Under the pieces are notes generated by a model that was given only the letters and a program-made list of their open reading frames with translations, did not search any database and was not told the DNA's origin. From Acinetobacter sp. GSS19 (GTDB lineage Bacteria > Pseudomonadota > Gammaproteobacteria > Pseudomonadales > Moraxellaceae), in contig NZ_CP117520.1 in assembly GCF_028621895.1 (NCBI RefSeq), positions 1,240,001 to 1,304,000 of the forward strand: DNA of 64,000 bases, read 5' to 3'. The position numbers and the translations under genes are program-made. The first letter of the stretch is position 1; each line of letters starts with the position of its first letter. Shown piece by piece: positions 53,811-62,822 of the stretch.

Positions 53811-54974
53811 CTAAAGGACATCACTCCAAGCTAAAATTCGGGTACTAGTTGCCAAACCACCGCCATTTATATCACTCGAAGTACCAAAATAGGAACCATC
53901 ATAAGTAATGGTCATGTTACCACCACCTTTGAAACCGGTCGAATTATTGCCGAATTTATAATTTCCTGGATTAGCAGAATCTGGAATAATATCAGTAACA
54001 TAAACCGCACCACGGATATCTAAAGCCCCCCCGCCACTGACATCCATACTTCCACCTAAAACAATAATCGCCCCAGTAAACGTATTTCCACAACCCGAGC
54101 CAGCAATGTTACCGTTAACATCAAAATCCCCCTTGACGATGATAATTCCAGAGCAGGGTAACGAGCCTGAAAAATTACCGGTGTAGACTTTTACCTCTGA
54201 ATTGCTTTCAATGCTGCTCACATACTGCATCACTTCATTGGGGTTGCCCCACATGCCCAAGTCAGTAGCTGAAATACAAGGTGCAGTTGTGCAAGTTCCC
54301 CCGTAATGTGCTGCATCGGCACGGTTATTCGGAATTGCATTTTTTACTGTCGTGGCAGAGGCTGAATCCAGTGTGGCAATCGCTAAACGGTCTCCCCCCT
54401 GAATTTTAAATTGATTACTGTTCCCCGCTGTAAAATTGCTCACATTGCCTGCCAAGGTTAAAGGTGCAGGTAGTTGAGGAAGTTTGAGTCCTCCGGGTGC
54501 CGCGATCCGAATTTTATAAATACTCTCACCCAAAATCACGGTACTAGTCCCATTCGTTTTAACCAGATTCCCGCTAATAAGCGCAATCACTTGTTTATTG
54601 GTTTCATCCCAGCAAGGATTGGTATTTGCAACTGTGCACCCCACGATATTTGCTGTAGGGTTGATCCAGTAATAGCCATTGGAGCCAGAATTTACGGTTA
54701 GATTTCCCGTAGAACTATAGGGAATTACACTCTTCCATCCGGCCTTATCTGAGTTAGAAGTTGGCAAACCATTGTTAACAAACCGATTTTTTGCCCAATC
54801 ATAAAACACAGCAGCCCCATCTTCCGCAGCATTGGTGGTAATCGTTTTATTATTCAAATTTGCGGTCATTTTGTCCTGCATGACTGTACTGCGCATGGCA
54901 TACAGCCCCATCATCGCCGCAACAGAGAGCAAAACTACAGTGAAAACCAATACAAAACCTTGTTGTTTTTTCAT
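53811..54974 (-). CDS. pilX: PilX-like minor pilin with long beta-rich C-terminal domain
   Basis: 387 residues, longer than usual PilX proteins (roughly 170-260). The N-terminal pilin helix follows the prepilin site KKQQG with FVLVFTVVLLSVAAMMGLYAMRS. Position +5 is not glutamate, as in PilX/GspK-type subunits. After about residue 190 the chain turns into glycine-, serine- and asparagine-rich strands (GAIIVLGGSMDVSGGGALDIRGAVYV) that look like a parallel beta-helix. Last gene of the operon, 15 bases after pilW. AGAGGG precedes the start. Confidence 0.82.
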   Translation of the reverse strand: MKKQQGFVLVFTVVLLSVAAMMGLYAMRSTVMQDKMTANLNNKTITTNAAEDGAAVFYDWAKNRFVNNGLPTSNSDKAGWKSVIPYSSTGNLTVNSGSNGYYWINPTANIVGCTVANTNPCWDETNKQVIALISGNLVKTNGTSTVILGESIYKIRIAAPGGLKLPQLPAPLTLAGNVSNFTAGNSNQFKIQGGDRLAIATLDSASATTVKNAIPNNRADAAHYGGTCTTAPCISATDLGMWGNPNEVMQYVSSIESNSEVKVYTGNFSGSLPCSGIIIVKGDFDVNGNIAGSGCGNTFTGAIIVLGGSMDVSGGGALDIRGAVYVTDIIPDSANPGNYKFGNNSTGFKGGGNMTITYDGSYFGTSSDINGGGLATSTRILAWSDVL

Positions 54975-54989
54975 CGCTTGCCCTCTGCT

Positions 54990-56114
54990 TTAGTTCGTCG
55001 TCTCAAAAGTAATCGTGCTTTTGCTTTGAGTTTCATTGTTGTACTTTAAATAAATACTAAAAGTCTGATTGTTACCATTTGGAGCTGCAAAGGATGCGGG
55101 TGCTGAACTGGTAATATTCTGTAGAGGCTGATTACTGCTATTGAGGGTGCTGGAAAGTGACCAACCTGACAAATTATATGTATTCTGTCGGAGACCTATC
55201 TCAATATCAGTATTTTTAACAATCTTCGTGGTTTGTCCAATGATATCGCTCCATGACCACTTTTTCACCACTGTGCCATCTTTTTTATTCTCAACATACA
55301 GCAAAGCCAGAATCTGCTCTAAAGTTGGCTTCGTCACATTTCCATCTGTGGTCCCTGTGTTATTCGTTGAACCATTTGATCCACCGTTAGACCCCGTAGT
55401 TGCACCTGACCCAGCAGTCGTACCTCCTGAACCCGTATTACCAGCTGAACTATTGTTACTATTATTAACAGAATTATTGCTTGGAGTTCCTCCACTGGAT
55501 AAACTTCCAACCCCTGCTCTTTGATGCGATGTAGCAATAAAAGTTAAGGTGGGCTGTTGTGTGTTACCTTGTTGGATGAGACTGATTTGTGTCTGGATAC
55601 TGGTAATATTACTCAGAATATTCTGCACACTGGCATTTACCGCTGAGCTACTATTAAAAAACGGACTATAAGCGACTGTACCTGTTTGTTGAATACCATA
55701 AGAGAACTGTAAGCTCCCGATATCCTTAGCCAAAACATAGCTTTTAGTTGCATCATTGTCCAAAATACAGACCAGCTGATGATTATTATCGAGTTTCAGT
55801 GTATTGGTGGTTGAATGGTCACTTCGTCCCAAACAGTCACGTTGTGATCGGTCAAAATTAATCACCAGTTCACTATTCGTAGTTGGTGCCGCGAAAGAAT
55901 CAGCTTGACGCACCAAACGCGTGATAGTTGCAGCAGCAAATCGAAGACCTTCTTGTGTTCGGTCTGCCACTTCCTTATCTAACATCATTTTCTGGTTAGT
56001 AAACAAAATGCTCATTGCACCACCGGTCACCACCAAACCAACGGTCATACCGACCATCAGTTCAACCAGGGTAACGCCTGCCTGAGCATGTTTGAAAGAT
56101 GATATTTTTTTCAT
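54990..56114 (-). CDS. pilW: PilW-like minor pilin with a Gly/Ser/Asn/Thr-rich insert
   Basis: 374 residues. The prepilin site and helix are HAQAG-VTLVELMVGMTVGLVVTGGAM, with Glu5 present. Residues about 205-255 form a low-complexity stretch of Gly, Ser, Asn and Thr (GSGGTTAGSGATTGSNGG and similar), an apparent flexible linker between the N-terminal pilin part and a C-terminal globular part. PilW primes pilus assembly together with FimU, PilV and PilX. It lies 20 bases after pilV. Confidence 0.82.
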   Translation of the reverse strand: MKKISSFKHAQAGVTLVELMVGMTVGLVVTGGAMSILFTNQKMMLDKEVADRTQEGLRFAAATITRLVRQADSFAAPTTNSELVINFDRSQRDCLGRSDHSTTNTLKLDNNHQLVCILDNDATKSYVLAKDIGSLQFSYGIQQTGTVAYSPFFNSSSAVNASVQNILSNITSIQTQISLIQQGNTQQPTLTFIATSHQRAGVGSLSSGGTPSNNSVNNSNNSSAGNTGSGGTTAGSGATTGSNGGSNGSTNNTGTTDGNVTKPTLEQILALLYVENKKDGTVVKKWSWSDIIGQTTKIVKNTDIEIGLRQNTYNLSGWSLSSTLNSSNQPLQNITSSAPASFAAPNGNNQTFSIYLKYNNETQSKSTITFETTN

Positions 56115-56134
56115 GGATCAAATCTCAGAAGGTT

Positions 56135-56605
56135 TTAAGATGCACATTTAGGCAAAGTAAACTGATAGCTAAAACTTTGCTGATTAGCGGTGGTATTGGT
56201 CGTATCTCTATACCAAGCTGCTTTCGCATTGGTCCATGAAATCACTACCTGAAAACGCTGACGAGTGGTATCAATTTCAGTGACTGTTCCCTGCCAGCCA
56301 TTCATCATCTGATGCATAGCTTTCTGGTTAGTCGACAGACCATTTGTGGTGGTGGAATTCCAGTCATTTTGCCAACTACTGATCACAGTAGTTTTTTGCG
56401 TTGAGAGAGAACAAAGATTTGCCCACATCCGGTCGATCAAGTCATTCGCTTGTATATTGGCAATTGTTCGCTGGGTTGCCAGCTGGCTTTGCTGTACAGA
56501 TTTAAGATGAAGAACTCCCAAACCTAACAGAGCCCCGGCTGTCAGAAACATGGCGATTAAAGCTTCGAGTAAAGTAAAGCCACGCTGTGAAACATTGATC
56601 TTCAT
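56135..56605 (-). CDS. pilV: PilV-like minor pilin
   Basis: 156 residues from ATG 56605, which overlaps the fimU stop (ATGA). The prepilin site SQRG-FTLLEALIAMFLTAGALLGLGVL has the expected glutamate at +5. The rest is a short soluble domain with two cysteines (ANLCSL, LPKCAS) for a disulfide. PilV belongs to the initiating minor-pilin tip complex. Confidence 0.85.
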   Translation of the reverse strand: MKINVSQRGFTLLEALIAMFLTAGALLGLGVLHLKSVQQSQLATQRTIANIQANDLIDRMWANLCSLSTQKTTVISSWQNDWNSTTTNGLSTNQKAMHQMMNGWQGTVTEIDTTRQRFQVVISWTNAKAAWYRDTTNTTANQQSFSYQFTLPKCAS

Positions 56606-57099
56606 GGGCAAGTACTCCCGAGTACTTTTTCTACACGCCCTGAGACAGGCACACAGACAGAATATGTTTCTCGGTCAGGCATCGAGACCTGAATCTGATA
56701 ACGATCATTCGCTGCACCCACGGTATTGAACACAATGCTCGCAGGCCCAGTAATATTTAACTGAGAGTTGTTGTCAAAGCTGAGTGCAGCACGAACTTCT
56801 TCCGTCGATGCGCTCAAACTCGTACTTCGTGCAATTAGCCCTGTATTCCAGTTAGTTAGATTGGTCGTAACACATGTCGCACCATCTTGACTGGCACAAA
56901 TTGTCGTGATTCGTCCCGTTTTAATCGCATCGCTACGCACCAACTGTAAAAAATGGGTAATTTCATTACTTGCTGATCGGATTTTGCTATTTTGCTGCCA
57001 GCTGTTCATTGATGGAACTGCGAGTGTTGCCACAATAGCTAGAATGGCAACAGTGACAATTAACTCAAACAGTGTAAATCCTGTAAGTGACTTGTTCAT
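56602..57099 (-). CDS. fimU: FimU/GspH-like minor pilin
   Basis: 165 residues from ATG 57099 (overlaps the pilE stop as ATGA); a GTG nine bases upstream is less likely. The prepilin site is SLTG-FTLFELIVTVAILAIVATLAVPSM, with helix and Glu5. The globular half matches the GspH/FimT domain (SASNEITHFLQLVRSDAIKTGRITTIC...). It is a minor pilin that starts fibre assembly. Confidence 0.86.
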   Translation of the reverse strand: MNKSLTGFTLFELIVTVAILAIVATLAVPSMNSWQQNSKIRSASNEITHFLQLVRSDAIKTGRITTICASQDGATCVTTNLTNWNTGLIARSTSLSASTEEVRAALSFDNNSQLNITGPASIVFNTVGAANDRYQIQVSMPDRETYSVCVPVSGRVEKVLGSTCP

Positions 57100-57512
57100 T
57101 TCCAGCACCCTGCGGTGGTTGGAGTTTTTTTGCCTTCCTCAGTGATGCTGAGGGTTCCACAACTGTCATTCTGCTTACTGGTCGGTGTAGCCGTAATGGT
57201 AAATTTCTGATTATTCGAGGTATCAACACTGAGCGTGTAATAGGAACTGACATTGCTTGGGGCAGCTAATGAACTCGGAATCGTATTGCTGGCTGGATAA
57301 TTAAAACTGGCGTTATATTGACTTTCCATATACTGGGCCAAATTTAACATTGCCGCTTGAGCATCGGTACGATGCCCTTTTGCTATATATTGACTGTAAT
57401 TCGGCAACACGATGGCTGCCAGAATTGCGATGATGGCCACTACCACCATCATTTCAATCAACGTAAACCCCGCAGAAAAAGGAGAAGCTTTCCGCTTTTC
57501 ATACAAACACAT
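57096..57512 (-). CDS. pilE: PilE-like type IV pilin
   Basis: 138 residues. The prepilin site SAG-FTLIEMMVVVAIIAILAAIVLPNYSQYIAKGHRTDAQAAMLNLAQYMESQYN is the classic class-IVa N-terminus, and the C-terminal disulfide cysteines are in DSCGTL and AGCWK. It is the first gene of the minor-pilin operon and probably a minor pilin (PilE type) rather than the main PilA. The ribosome binding site is weak (GGTTAGAT). Confidence 0.87.
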   Translation of the reverse strand: MCLYEKRKASPFSAGFTLIEMMVVVAIIAILAAIVLPNYSQYIAKGHRTDAQAAMLNLAQYMESQYNASFNYPASNTIPSSLAAPSNVSSYYTLSVDTSNNQKFTITATPTSKQNDSCGTLSITEEGKKTPTTAGCWK

Positions 57513-57773
57513 ATCTAACCATTATCTTTTTGTTAATTTTGTTTGATTTATATCACAATTATGTACCAATTGTGACAATTTTTAATGACTAATAAGTTAT
57601 AAGTGAGTGTAAAGGTTTGTATTTTTATGCAAATACTATCGATTGCTAAGAATTTAAAGATGATAAATGACTAGACTTCTGGCAACATGCCAGCGGCAGC
57701 ATTCTTAAAAGGAAGCCGGAGCTCATTGATAACGATTGATTACTTATTAAAAATTTTTAAAGCGGTGGATCTT
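57513..57773. other. Intergenic stretch upstream of the pilin operon
   Basis: 260 bases. Holds the promoter of the minor-pilin operon on the minus strand and the 3' end of the LysR gene to its right. No other gene seen. Confidence 0.4.
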
Positions 57774-58715
57774 CTAGAAATGAATCAACTGTTGATGCTG
57801 CTCGATAATCTTAAGCCAGGCTCGCGTCGCTGGACTCATCGGGCTTTGATTATACCAAGCCATATTCAAAGTCCAGTTTAAATTAGGTTCAATCAGACGC
57901 GTCATATTAAAGCTTTTAGCGTCTAGTCGCTTGCAATAAACTTCCGGCAGTAGGGCAATGCCCATACCGGCCTCCACCATTTTGGCAATAAAATCCCACT
58001 GACTACTTTTGCATAAGACTTTGGGTTCAAAACCTACTTGCTGTGCAGCCTGTAAAATCATTTGATTCAAGGTAAAGGTATCGGCATACAGCAAAAAAGA
58101 TTCCTGTTCGAGTTCCCTTAACCCAACCGCCTCACGATGCTGCAAATACGACTGCTGATGAGATAGCACACACAAGGGTGAATCGAGAATCTGAATACCT
58201 GAAAATTTTGAATCTAATTGTCCCAGCAAAATCCCGACATCAATCTGCCGATTGAGCAATGCTTCTTCAATGCCATTCGCACCCACTTCAAGAAAGCTCA
58301 GCTCAATTTCCGGATACTGCCGATGAAATAACGCAATCAGGGCACTCAAGAGAACAGACCCCAGAGGCGGCAAACCTAACGCCAGTTTCCCTTTTTGCAC
58401 CTGACGGATTTCGTCTAAGGTACTATAAATTTTCTTTTCATTTTCCAGCATGGCTAAAGCATGTTGATAAATCTGCTGACCACTATAGGTTAGACTTACC
58501 TCGCGCTTACGACCGGCCTGACCTTTGTTGAACAGTGCAGTGCCTAGTGCTTCTTCTAACTGGCGAATTGCTTTGCTCACCGTAGGTTGGGTTAAACATA
58601 ACTGTTCTGCTGCCAGGCTAAAGCTTTGACAACGGACAATCTCTACGAAGATTTTCAGGCTTTTTAAATCCACAAAATCATTCCAATTCAGCATAATCAT
58701 TTTATGATTATTCAT
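57774..58715 (-). CDS. LysR-family transcriptional regulator (CidR-like position)
   Basis: 313 residues. The N-terminal helix-turn-helix (LKSLKIFVEIVRCQSFSLAAEQLCLTQPTVSKAIRQLEEALGTALFNKGQ) is followed by the LysR effector domain. It is divergent from the lrgA-lrgB pair, 60 bases apart, so it probably controls them as CidR does in staphylococci, where the signal is acetate-linked. The start may be at 58715, 58700 or 58694; none has a strong binding site. The dyad TTATGA-TTAT-TCATAA (58702-58717) overlaps the start. Confidence 0.88.
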   Translation of the reverse strand: MNNHKMIMLNWNDFVDLKSLKIFVEIVRCQSFSLAAEQLCLTQPTVSKAIRQLEEALGTALFNKGQAGRKREVSLTYSGQQIYQHALAMLENEKKIYSTLDEIRQVQKGKLALGLPPLGSVLLSALIALFHRQYPEIELSFLEVGANGIEEALLNRQIDVGILLGQLDSKFSGIQILDSPLCVLSHQQSYLQHREAVGLRELEQESFLLYADTFTLNQMILQAAQQVGFEPKVLCKSSQWDFIAKMVEAGMGIALLPEVYCKRLDAKSFNMTRLIEPNLNWTLNMAWYNQSPMSPATRAWLKIIEQHQQLIHF

Positions 58716-58717
58716 AA
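58702..58717. promoter_or_regulatory. Dyad at the LysR start, candidate autoregulatory site
   Basis: TTATGA and TCATAA arms around TTAT, covering the LysR start codon. LysR regulators often bind AT-rich dyads in the divergent interval. Confidence 0.4.
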
Positions 58718-58775
58718 TTTAACATAAATATTTTTCTAAAATTAAAATAACATTTTAGATCATCAGGTTATTTCT

Positions 58776-59204
58776 GTGCGGATCTCCTCTCAGTCAAAAC
58801 AACATTTCAAACACTTCGGGCAGCTCAGCTTATTGTTTCTGTTCTGGGCATTTGGGCTTCTGTTACAGCGAACTTTTAATCTGCCAATTTCAGCAGGCGT
58901 ACTGGGACTCTTTTCCATGCTCACCCTGCTATTAACAGGCCTCTTGCCTTTACACTGGGTTAAGGCCGGTTCCGATCTGATCCTGAGTGAATTGGTACTG
59001 TTTTTTGTTCCCTGTGTGGTTGGGCTGATCAATTATCAACAACTCTTTATTCAACAAGGTTGGCAGTTGGTTCTCGCGGTCTTACTGGGAAGCTTATGTG
59101 TGCTGATTGTCACGGCTTACAGTGTATTTATTGGATTTAAAGTGGAAGCTTGGATCAAAGCTAAAATCGCTCGCCCTGAATCCCGTTTGCTAGGAGAGCA
59201 ATAA
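58776..59204 (+). CDS. LrgA/CidA-family holin-like membrane protein
   Basis: 142 residues, GTG start at 58776 with AGG 8 bases upstream. Four hydrophobic helices (LSLLFLFWAFGLLLQRTFNLPISAGVLGLFSMLTLLL, then LVLFFVPCVVGLINY and LVLAVLLGSLCVLIVTAYSVF) match the LrgA/CidA type with its P-SAGVLG motif. In the LrgAB/CidAB pair it acts as a holin-like or carbon-flux channel in the inner membrane. It starts two bases before lrgB. Confidence 0.85.
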   Translation: MRISSQSKQHFKHFGQLSLLFLFWAFGLLLQRTFNLPISAGVLGLFSMLTLLLTGLLPLHWVKAGSDLILSELVLFFVPCVVGLINYQQLFIQQGWQLVLAVLLGSLCVLIVTAYSVFIGFKVEAWIKAKIARPESRLLGEQ

Positions 59205-59205
59205 A

Positions 59206-59901
59206 ATGAATCTACTCGCCCTCGGATTTTTAATCGCCACACTATTCGGCTATATCTTCAACAAAAAACTTTATCGCAAATATCCCTATCTGGTGTTCTC
59301 ACCAGCCATCTTGTTGCCCATATTGCTCATACTGGCAATATCCGCTCTGCAGAGTTCTTATAGCACTTATATGCATTACAATCAGTGGATTGTCTGGTTA
59401 CTCGGGCCTGCTACTGTCGCGTTTGCAATTCCAATTTATGAATATCGTGACGTGATCCGGCAACATGTACTTTCCATCAGTTTAGGGATCATTTTAGGAA
59501 TGACCGCAGGTGTGGTCAGTGCATTTTACCTGGCCAACCTGTTTGATTTTGATCAGATCACGCGTTACAGCTTAATGTCTCGCTCTATTTCTACACCTTT
59601 TGCCATGGAGTTAACTCAAAATCTGGGGGGATCTGTGGAGTTGGTCATTCTGTTTACCATGATGACCGGCATTTTGGGTGTCGCCTGTGCTGATCTGGTC
59701 TTGATTGCATTAAGATTAAATTCCCGTTTTGCTCAAGGTGCAGCTCTAGGCAATGCCGCTCACGGTTTTGGTACCAGCAAAGCCTTTATGCGCCATCGGG
59801 ATGAAGGCGTAATTGCCTGCTTAAGCATGGTTCTATCGGGTATTTTTATGGTGCTCTTTGGTCCACTACTCGTACATGGCATCATTAGTCTATTAAGCTG
59901 A
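59206..59901 (+). CDS. LrgB/CidB-family membrane protein
   Basis: 231 residues with about seven membrane helices and the LrgB signature near the end, LGNAAHGFGTSKAFMRHRDEG, plus SRSISTPFAMELTQNLGGS. It works with LrgA in controlling murein hydrolase activity or pyruvate and acetate-type metabolite flux. The gene ends seven bases before the convergent cobS. Confidence 0.87.
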   Translation: MNLLALGFLIATLFGYIFNKKLYRKYPYLVFSPAILLPILLILAISALQSSYSTYMHYNQWIVWLLGPATVAFAIPIYEYRDVIRQHVLSISLGIILGMTAGVVSAFYLANLFDFDQITRYSLMSRSISTPFAMELTQNLGGSVELVILFTMMTGILGVACADLVLIALRLNSRFAQGAALGNAAHGFGTSKAFMRHRDEGVIACLSMVLSGIFMVLFGPLLVHGIISLLS

Positions 59902-59907
59902 ACAACA

Positions 59908-60648
59908 TCACAGATAAAATGAGCAGATGACCAGACTACTTAAACTGACCGCTTCAACCATTTCAATACTGGCACCAATCGTGTCGCCAGTAATTCCACC
60001 AATTCTCTGGATAAATTTTCTTCGCAAATACCACAGCACTGCAGATGCAAATACCATGGCCACGGCAGCCTTAATCCCACCCAATAAACATATCAGCAGA
60101 GCAATCAATAGTATTCCCCATGCTAAAGGACGTGGCAAATATTGGGCCATCTGCGTCCCCAAACCATGACTGCGCACATAAGTCGTGGTTAAGAATAAAT
60201 ACAGTGGCGCTAAACGCCCCCATACAGGGAACATCAGCAGATAGACCTGTAGATTTTTGTCTATCAGGACATAAAGACAGCTCCACTTCAGCAAACAAAG
60301 CACAATCAAGCTGAGCACCCCAATAGGTCCACAGCTTGGATCTTTCATGATGCTTAACGTTCTGTCTTTATCACCAAAACCGCCCACCCAAGCATCCGCT
60401 GTATCGGCCAGACCATCAAGATGTAAACCTCCGGTTAGCCAGACCCACAGAATCAGACAAATTGTTGCCAGTAGAACCGCCGGCAAGGCATGAAACAGCG
60501 ACACGACCGCATATAAAATACCGCCAATAAGCAGGCCAATCACTGGATAAAATAACAAGGCACGCGCATTTTGCAGCGGGCTGGGCACAGATTTTAATTG
60601 CACCGGGAAAATCGTAAGAAACTGCAGAGCAATCCAGAAAGCGCTCAT
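59908..60648 (-). CDS. cobS: CobS, adenosylcobinamide-GDP ribazoletransferase
   Basis: 246 residues with about six membrane helices. The family motif GGLHLDGLADTADAWVGGFGDKDRTLSIMKDPSCGPIGV (about residues 70-108) has the catalytic aspartates. It joins adenosylcobinamide-GDP to alpha-ribazole to finish the nucleotide loop of cobalamin. Its start overlaps the cobC stop by four bases. It is the last gene of the operon. Confidence 0.93.
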   Translation of the reverse strand: MSAFWIALQFLTIFPVQLKSVPSPLQNARALLFYPVIGLLIGGILYAVVSLFHALPAVLLATICLILWVWLTGGLHLDGLADTADAWVGGFGDKDRTLSIMKDPSCGPIGVLSLIVLCLLKWSCLYVLIDKNLQVYLLMFPVWGRLAPLYLFLTTTYVRSHGLGTQMAQYLPRPLAWGILLIALLICLLGGIKAAVAMVFASAVLWYLRRKFIQRIGGITGDTIGASIEMVEAVSLSSLVICSFYL

Positions 60649-61268
60649 ACGGAGTTACCTTGAGCCATCATCAGTTCACCTTGGGCAGAAATCTGAAATG
60701 CATGTAGTTCAGCCAAAGCGGCCTCTTGACTCAATAGCTGATTTAAATCCTGCTGCAGAGCCAAACATTTCAGCAACTTAATGACACCTCCATGACTGAT
60801 GACTAAAGCATGTGACCAACGGTGCTGTGATAGTACCATCTGAAGCTCTGTTATTGCATTCATCACTCGCTGCTGAAAATCGGTCAGAGATTCGGCATTA
60901 GGCGGAGTAAAACGTGTGGGAAATTGCCAAAAATTGGCGAGTAGTTCTGGTGAATGAGCATAAATATCTGCCGTGGCCTGGGCTTCCCAATCACCAAAAA
61001 ACATTTCCTGTAAACCGGGCTGATAAATCAACGGCAACTGTAACTGAGCTGCCAAAGTTTCAGCAAACTGGGCGCAACGTTGCAAGGGCGAACTCACAAT
61101 CACTTGCCATTGCACGGGGGATTGTATCGCACGATTTATCGTGGATTGCATCTGGCTCCATCCTAACGCAGTCAAAGCATCATCGGTTTGTCCGCGCAAG
61201 ATGTGGCTTAAATGGCTCTCGCCATGCCGCAAGATATCAAAGTGCAACACATTAAACCTGCTGGCCAA
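60645..61268 (-). CDS. cobC: CobC-type alpha-ribazole phosphatase
   Basis: 207 residues, histidine phosphatase fold: the catalytic RHGE in DILRHGESHLSHILRGQTDD near residue 15 and the second histidine in LVISHGGVIKLL near 165. It removes the phosphate from alpha-ribazole 5'-phosphate in lower-ligand assembly. The overlap with cobT (17 bases) and cobS supports this over a general phosphatase. Confidence 0.88.
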   Translation of the reverse strand: MASRFNVLHFDILRHGESHLSHILRGQTDDALTALGWSQMQSTINRAIQSPVQWQVIVSSPLQRCAQFAETLAAQLQLPLIYQPGLQEMFFGDWEAQATADIYAHSPELLANFWQFPTRFTPPNAESLTDFQQRVMNAITELQMVLSQHRWSHALVISHGGVIKLLKCLALQQDLNQLLSQEAALAELHAFQISAQGELMMAQGNSV

Positions 61269-62304
61269 TCACAGCGGCTTCTGCGAAAGTGGCCATATTA
61301 TTGTGGAGTGAACAGGCTAAACGGATTAAACCGAGTGCAGCTCCAGCACCACTACCTTCTCCTAGGCGAAGATTCAGTTTTAATAACGGCTCTGCTTGCA
61401 ATTCGGTTAAAATCCGCACATGACCATATTCAGCCGACTGATGACCAAACAGCATCCAGTCACGCACAACCGGATTTAACCGAACAGCGCAGAGTGCTGC
61501 CACAGAACTGATAAAACCATCCACTACAATCGGCAAGCCAACCTGTGCACAGCGAATATAAGCGCCAGTCATTGCTGCAATTTCGAGGCCACCTACGGCA
61601 CAAAGGGCATGAAAGGCATCGTCTTGGACAAAATCTCGATGCCGTTGTACCGCCTGATCGATGACCTTCTTCTTGTGCTGTAATCTTTCTTGCTGAATCC
61701 CCGTACCCACTCCGGTTAAATCTTCTGCTGGTTCATTAAGTAATAAACACGCCAAAGCTGAGGCCGAGCAAGTATTCCCGATTCCCATTTCTCCGGCGAC
61801 AAAAATTGAAGCATTTGAGGATAAAGCCTTTTCTACACTCTGCGCACCTAACTGCATGGCCTCTTGACACTGTTCGGCTGTCATTGCTATTTCATGGATA
61901 AAATTTGCGGTGCCTGGTGCGATACAATAACGCTCTACTCCTTGATAATCATAAGGTTCTCCTACAGAACCACAATCAATCACCTGCAAGGTTGCATTGT
62001 ATTCTTTGGCAATTACGCTAATACAGGCACCACCTGTGGCAAAGTTTTGCAGCATTTGTCGAGTGACCGCTTGAGGATAAGCCGAGATATTTTCCTCCAT
62101 CACCCCATGATCTCCAGCAAAAATGGTAATCCAAGGCTGGTCAATATTCGGTTTTTCACTTTGCTGTAAACTGGCCAAAGTAATCGCAAGAGTTTCTAGC
62201 TCACTCAAGGCCCCGGTAGGTTTAGTTAACTGCAACTGGCGTTGTTCAGCACGCAAGCGAAATTCATGATTGGGCTGCTGACATTGAGCTAACCACCATT
62301 GCAT
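61252..62304 (-). CDS. cobT: CobT, nicotinate-nucleotide-dimethylbenzimidazole phosphoribosyltransferase
   Basis: 350 residues. Motifs TIFAGDHGVMEENISAYPQAVTRQML and VAGEMGIGNTCSASALACLL, and the C-terminal GEGSGAGAALGLIRLA with the catalytic glutamate are those of CobT. It makes alpha-ribazole phosphate from dimethylbenzimidazole and nicotinate mononucleotide. Starts 16 bases inside the end of cobU. Confidence 0.94.
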   Translation of the reverse strand: MQWWLAQCQQPNHEFRLRAEQRQLQLTKPTGALSELETLAITLASLQQSEKPNIDQPWITIFAGDHGVMEENISAYPQAVTRQMLQNFATGGACISVIAKEYNATLQVIDCGSVGEPYDYQGVERYCIAPGTANFIHEIAMTAEQCQEAMQLGAQSVEKALSSNASIFVAGEMGIGNTCSASALACLLLNEPAEDLTGVGTGIQQERLQHKKKVIDQAVQRHRDFVQDDAFHALCAVGGLEIAAMTGAYIRCAQVGLPIVVDGFISSVAALCAVRLNPVVRDWMLFGHQSAEYGHVRILTELQAEPLLKLNLRLGEGSGAGAALGLIRLACSLHNNMATFAEAAVIGQQV

Positions 62305-62822
62305 AACATTTCTCCTTTTAAGACCATTGGTAACCCGGCAACACAGAAAATTACACAGTCTGCAAGTTGGGCCAATCGCTGATGCAAACGACCACTTTCA
62401 TCGACAAAACGTCGACTAATTTCACCTAGTGGCACTACCCCTAAACCAGTTTCATTACTCACTAAGATCACTTGCGAGCGCAAATTTGGTAGTACCGTCA
62501 GTAATTTTTCACACTCTTGTAGCTGTAAATGATCATCTTCGGCACAGAGCAAATTAGTCATCCATAAGGTCAAACAGTCAATCAAAATAACTTGATGCTC
62601 ACGATCAAGCTCTTGCAAGCGTTCCGCCAAATATAAACACTCTTCGACCAGTGTCCAGGAGGCAGGACGTCGCTGCTGATGATGGTAAATGCGATCTTGC
62701 ATTTCCTGATCGAGGGCTTGTGCCGTCGCCAAATAAATCACAGGTAAGCTACTGGACTGAGCAATCTGTTCAGCCAGTCTGCTTTTGCCGGAGCGTGCTC
62801 CGCCCAAAATCAATTGCAACAT
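62289..62822 (-). CDS. cobU: CobU, adenosylcobinamide kinase / guanylyltransferase
   Basis: 177 residues. Walker A is LILGGARSGKSRLAEQIAQ at the start, and the CobU segments IDCLTLWMTNLL and SNETGLGVVPLGEISRRFVDESG are present. It phosphorylates adenosylcobinamide and then attaches GMP. It overlaps the 2H phosphoesterase gene by 13 bases at its start. Confidence 0.94.
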   Translation of the reverse strand: MLQLILGGARSGKSRLAEQIAQSSSLPVIYLATAQALDQEMQDRIYHHQQRRPASWTLVEECLYLAERLQELDREHQVILIDCLTLWMTNLLCAEDDHLQLQECEKLLTVLPNLRSQVILVSNETGLGVVPLGEISRRFVDESGRLHQRLAQLADCVIFCVAGLPMVLKGEMLCNGG

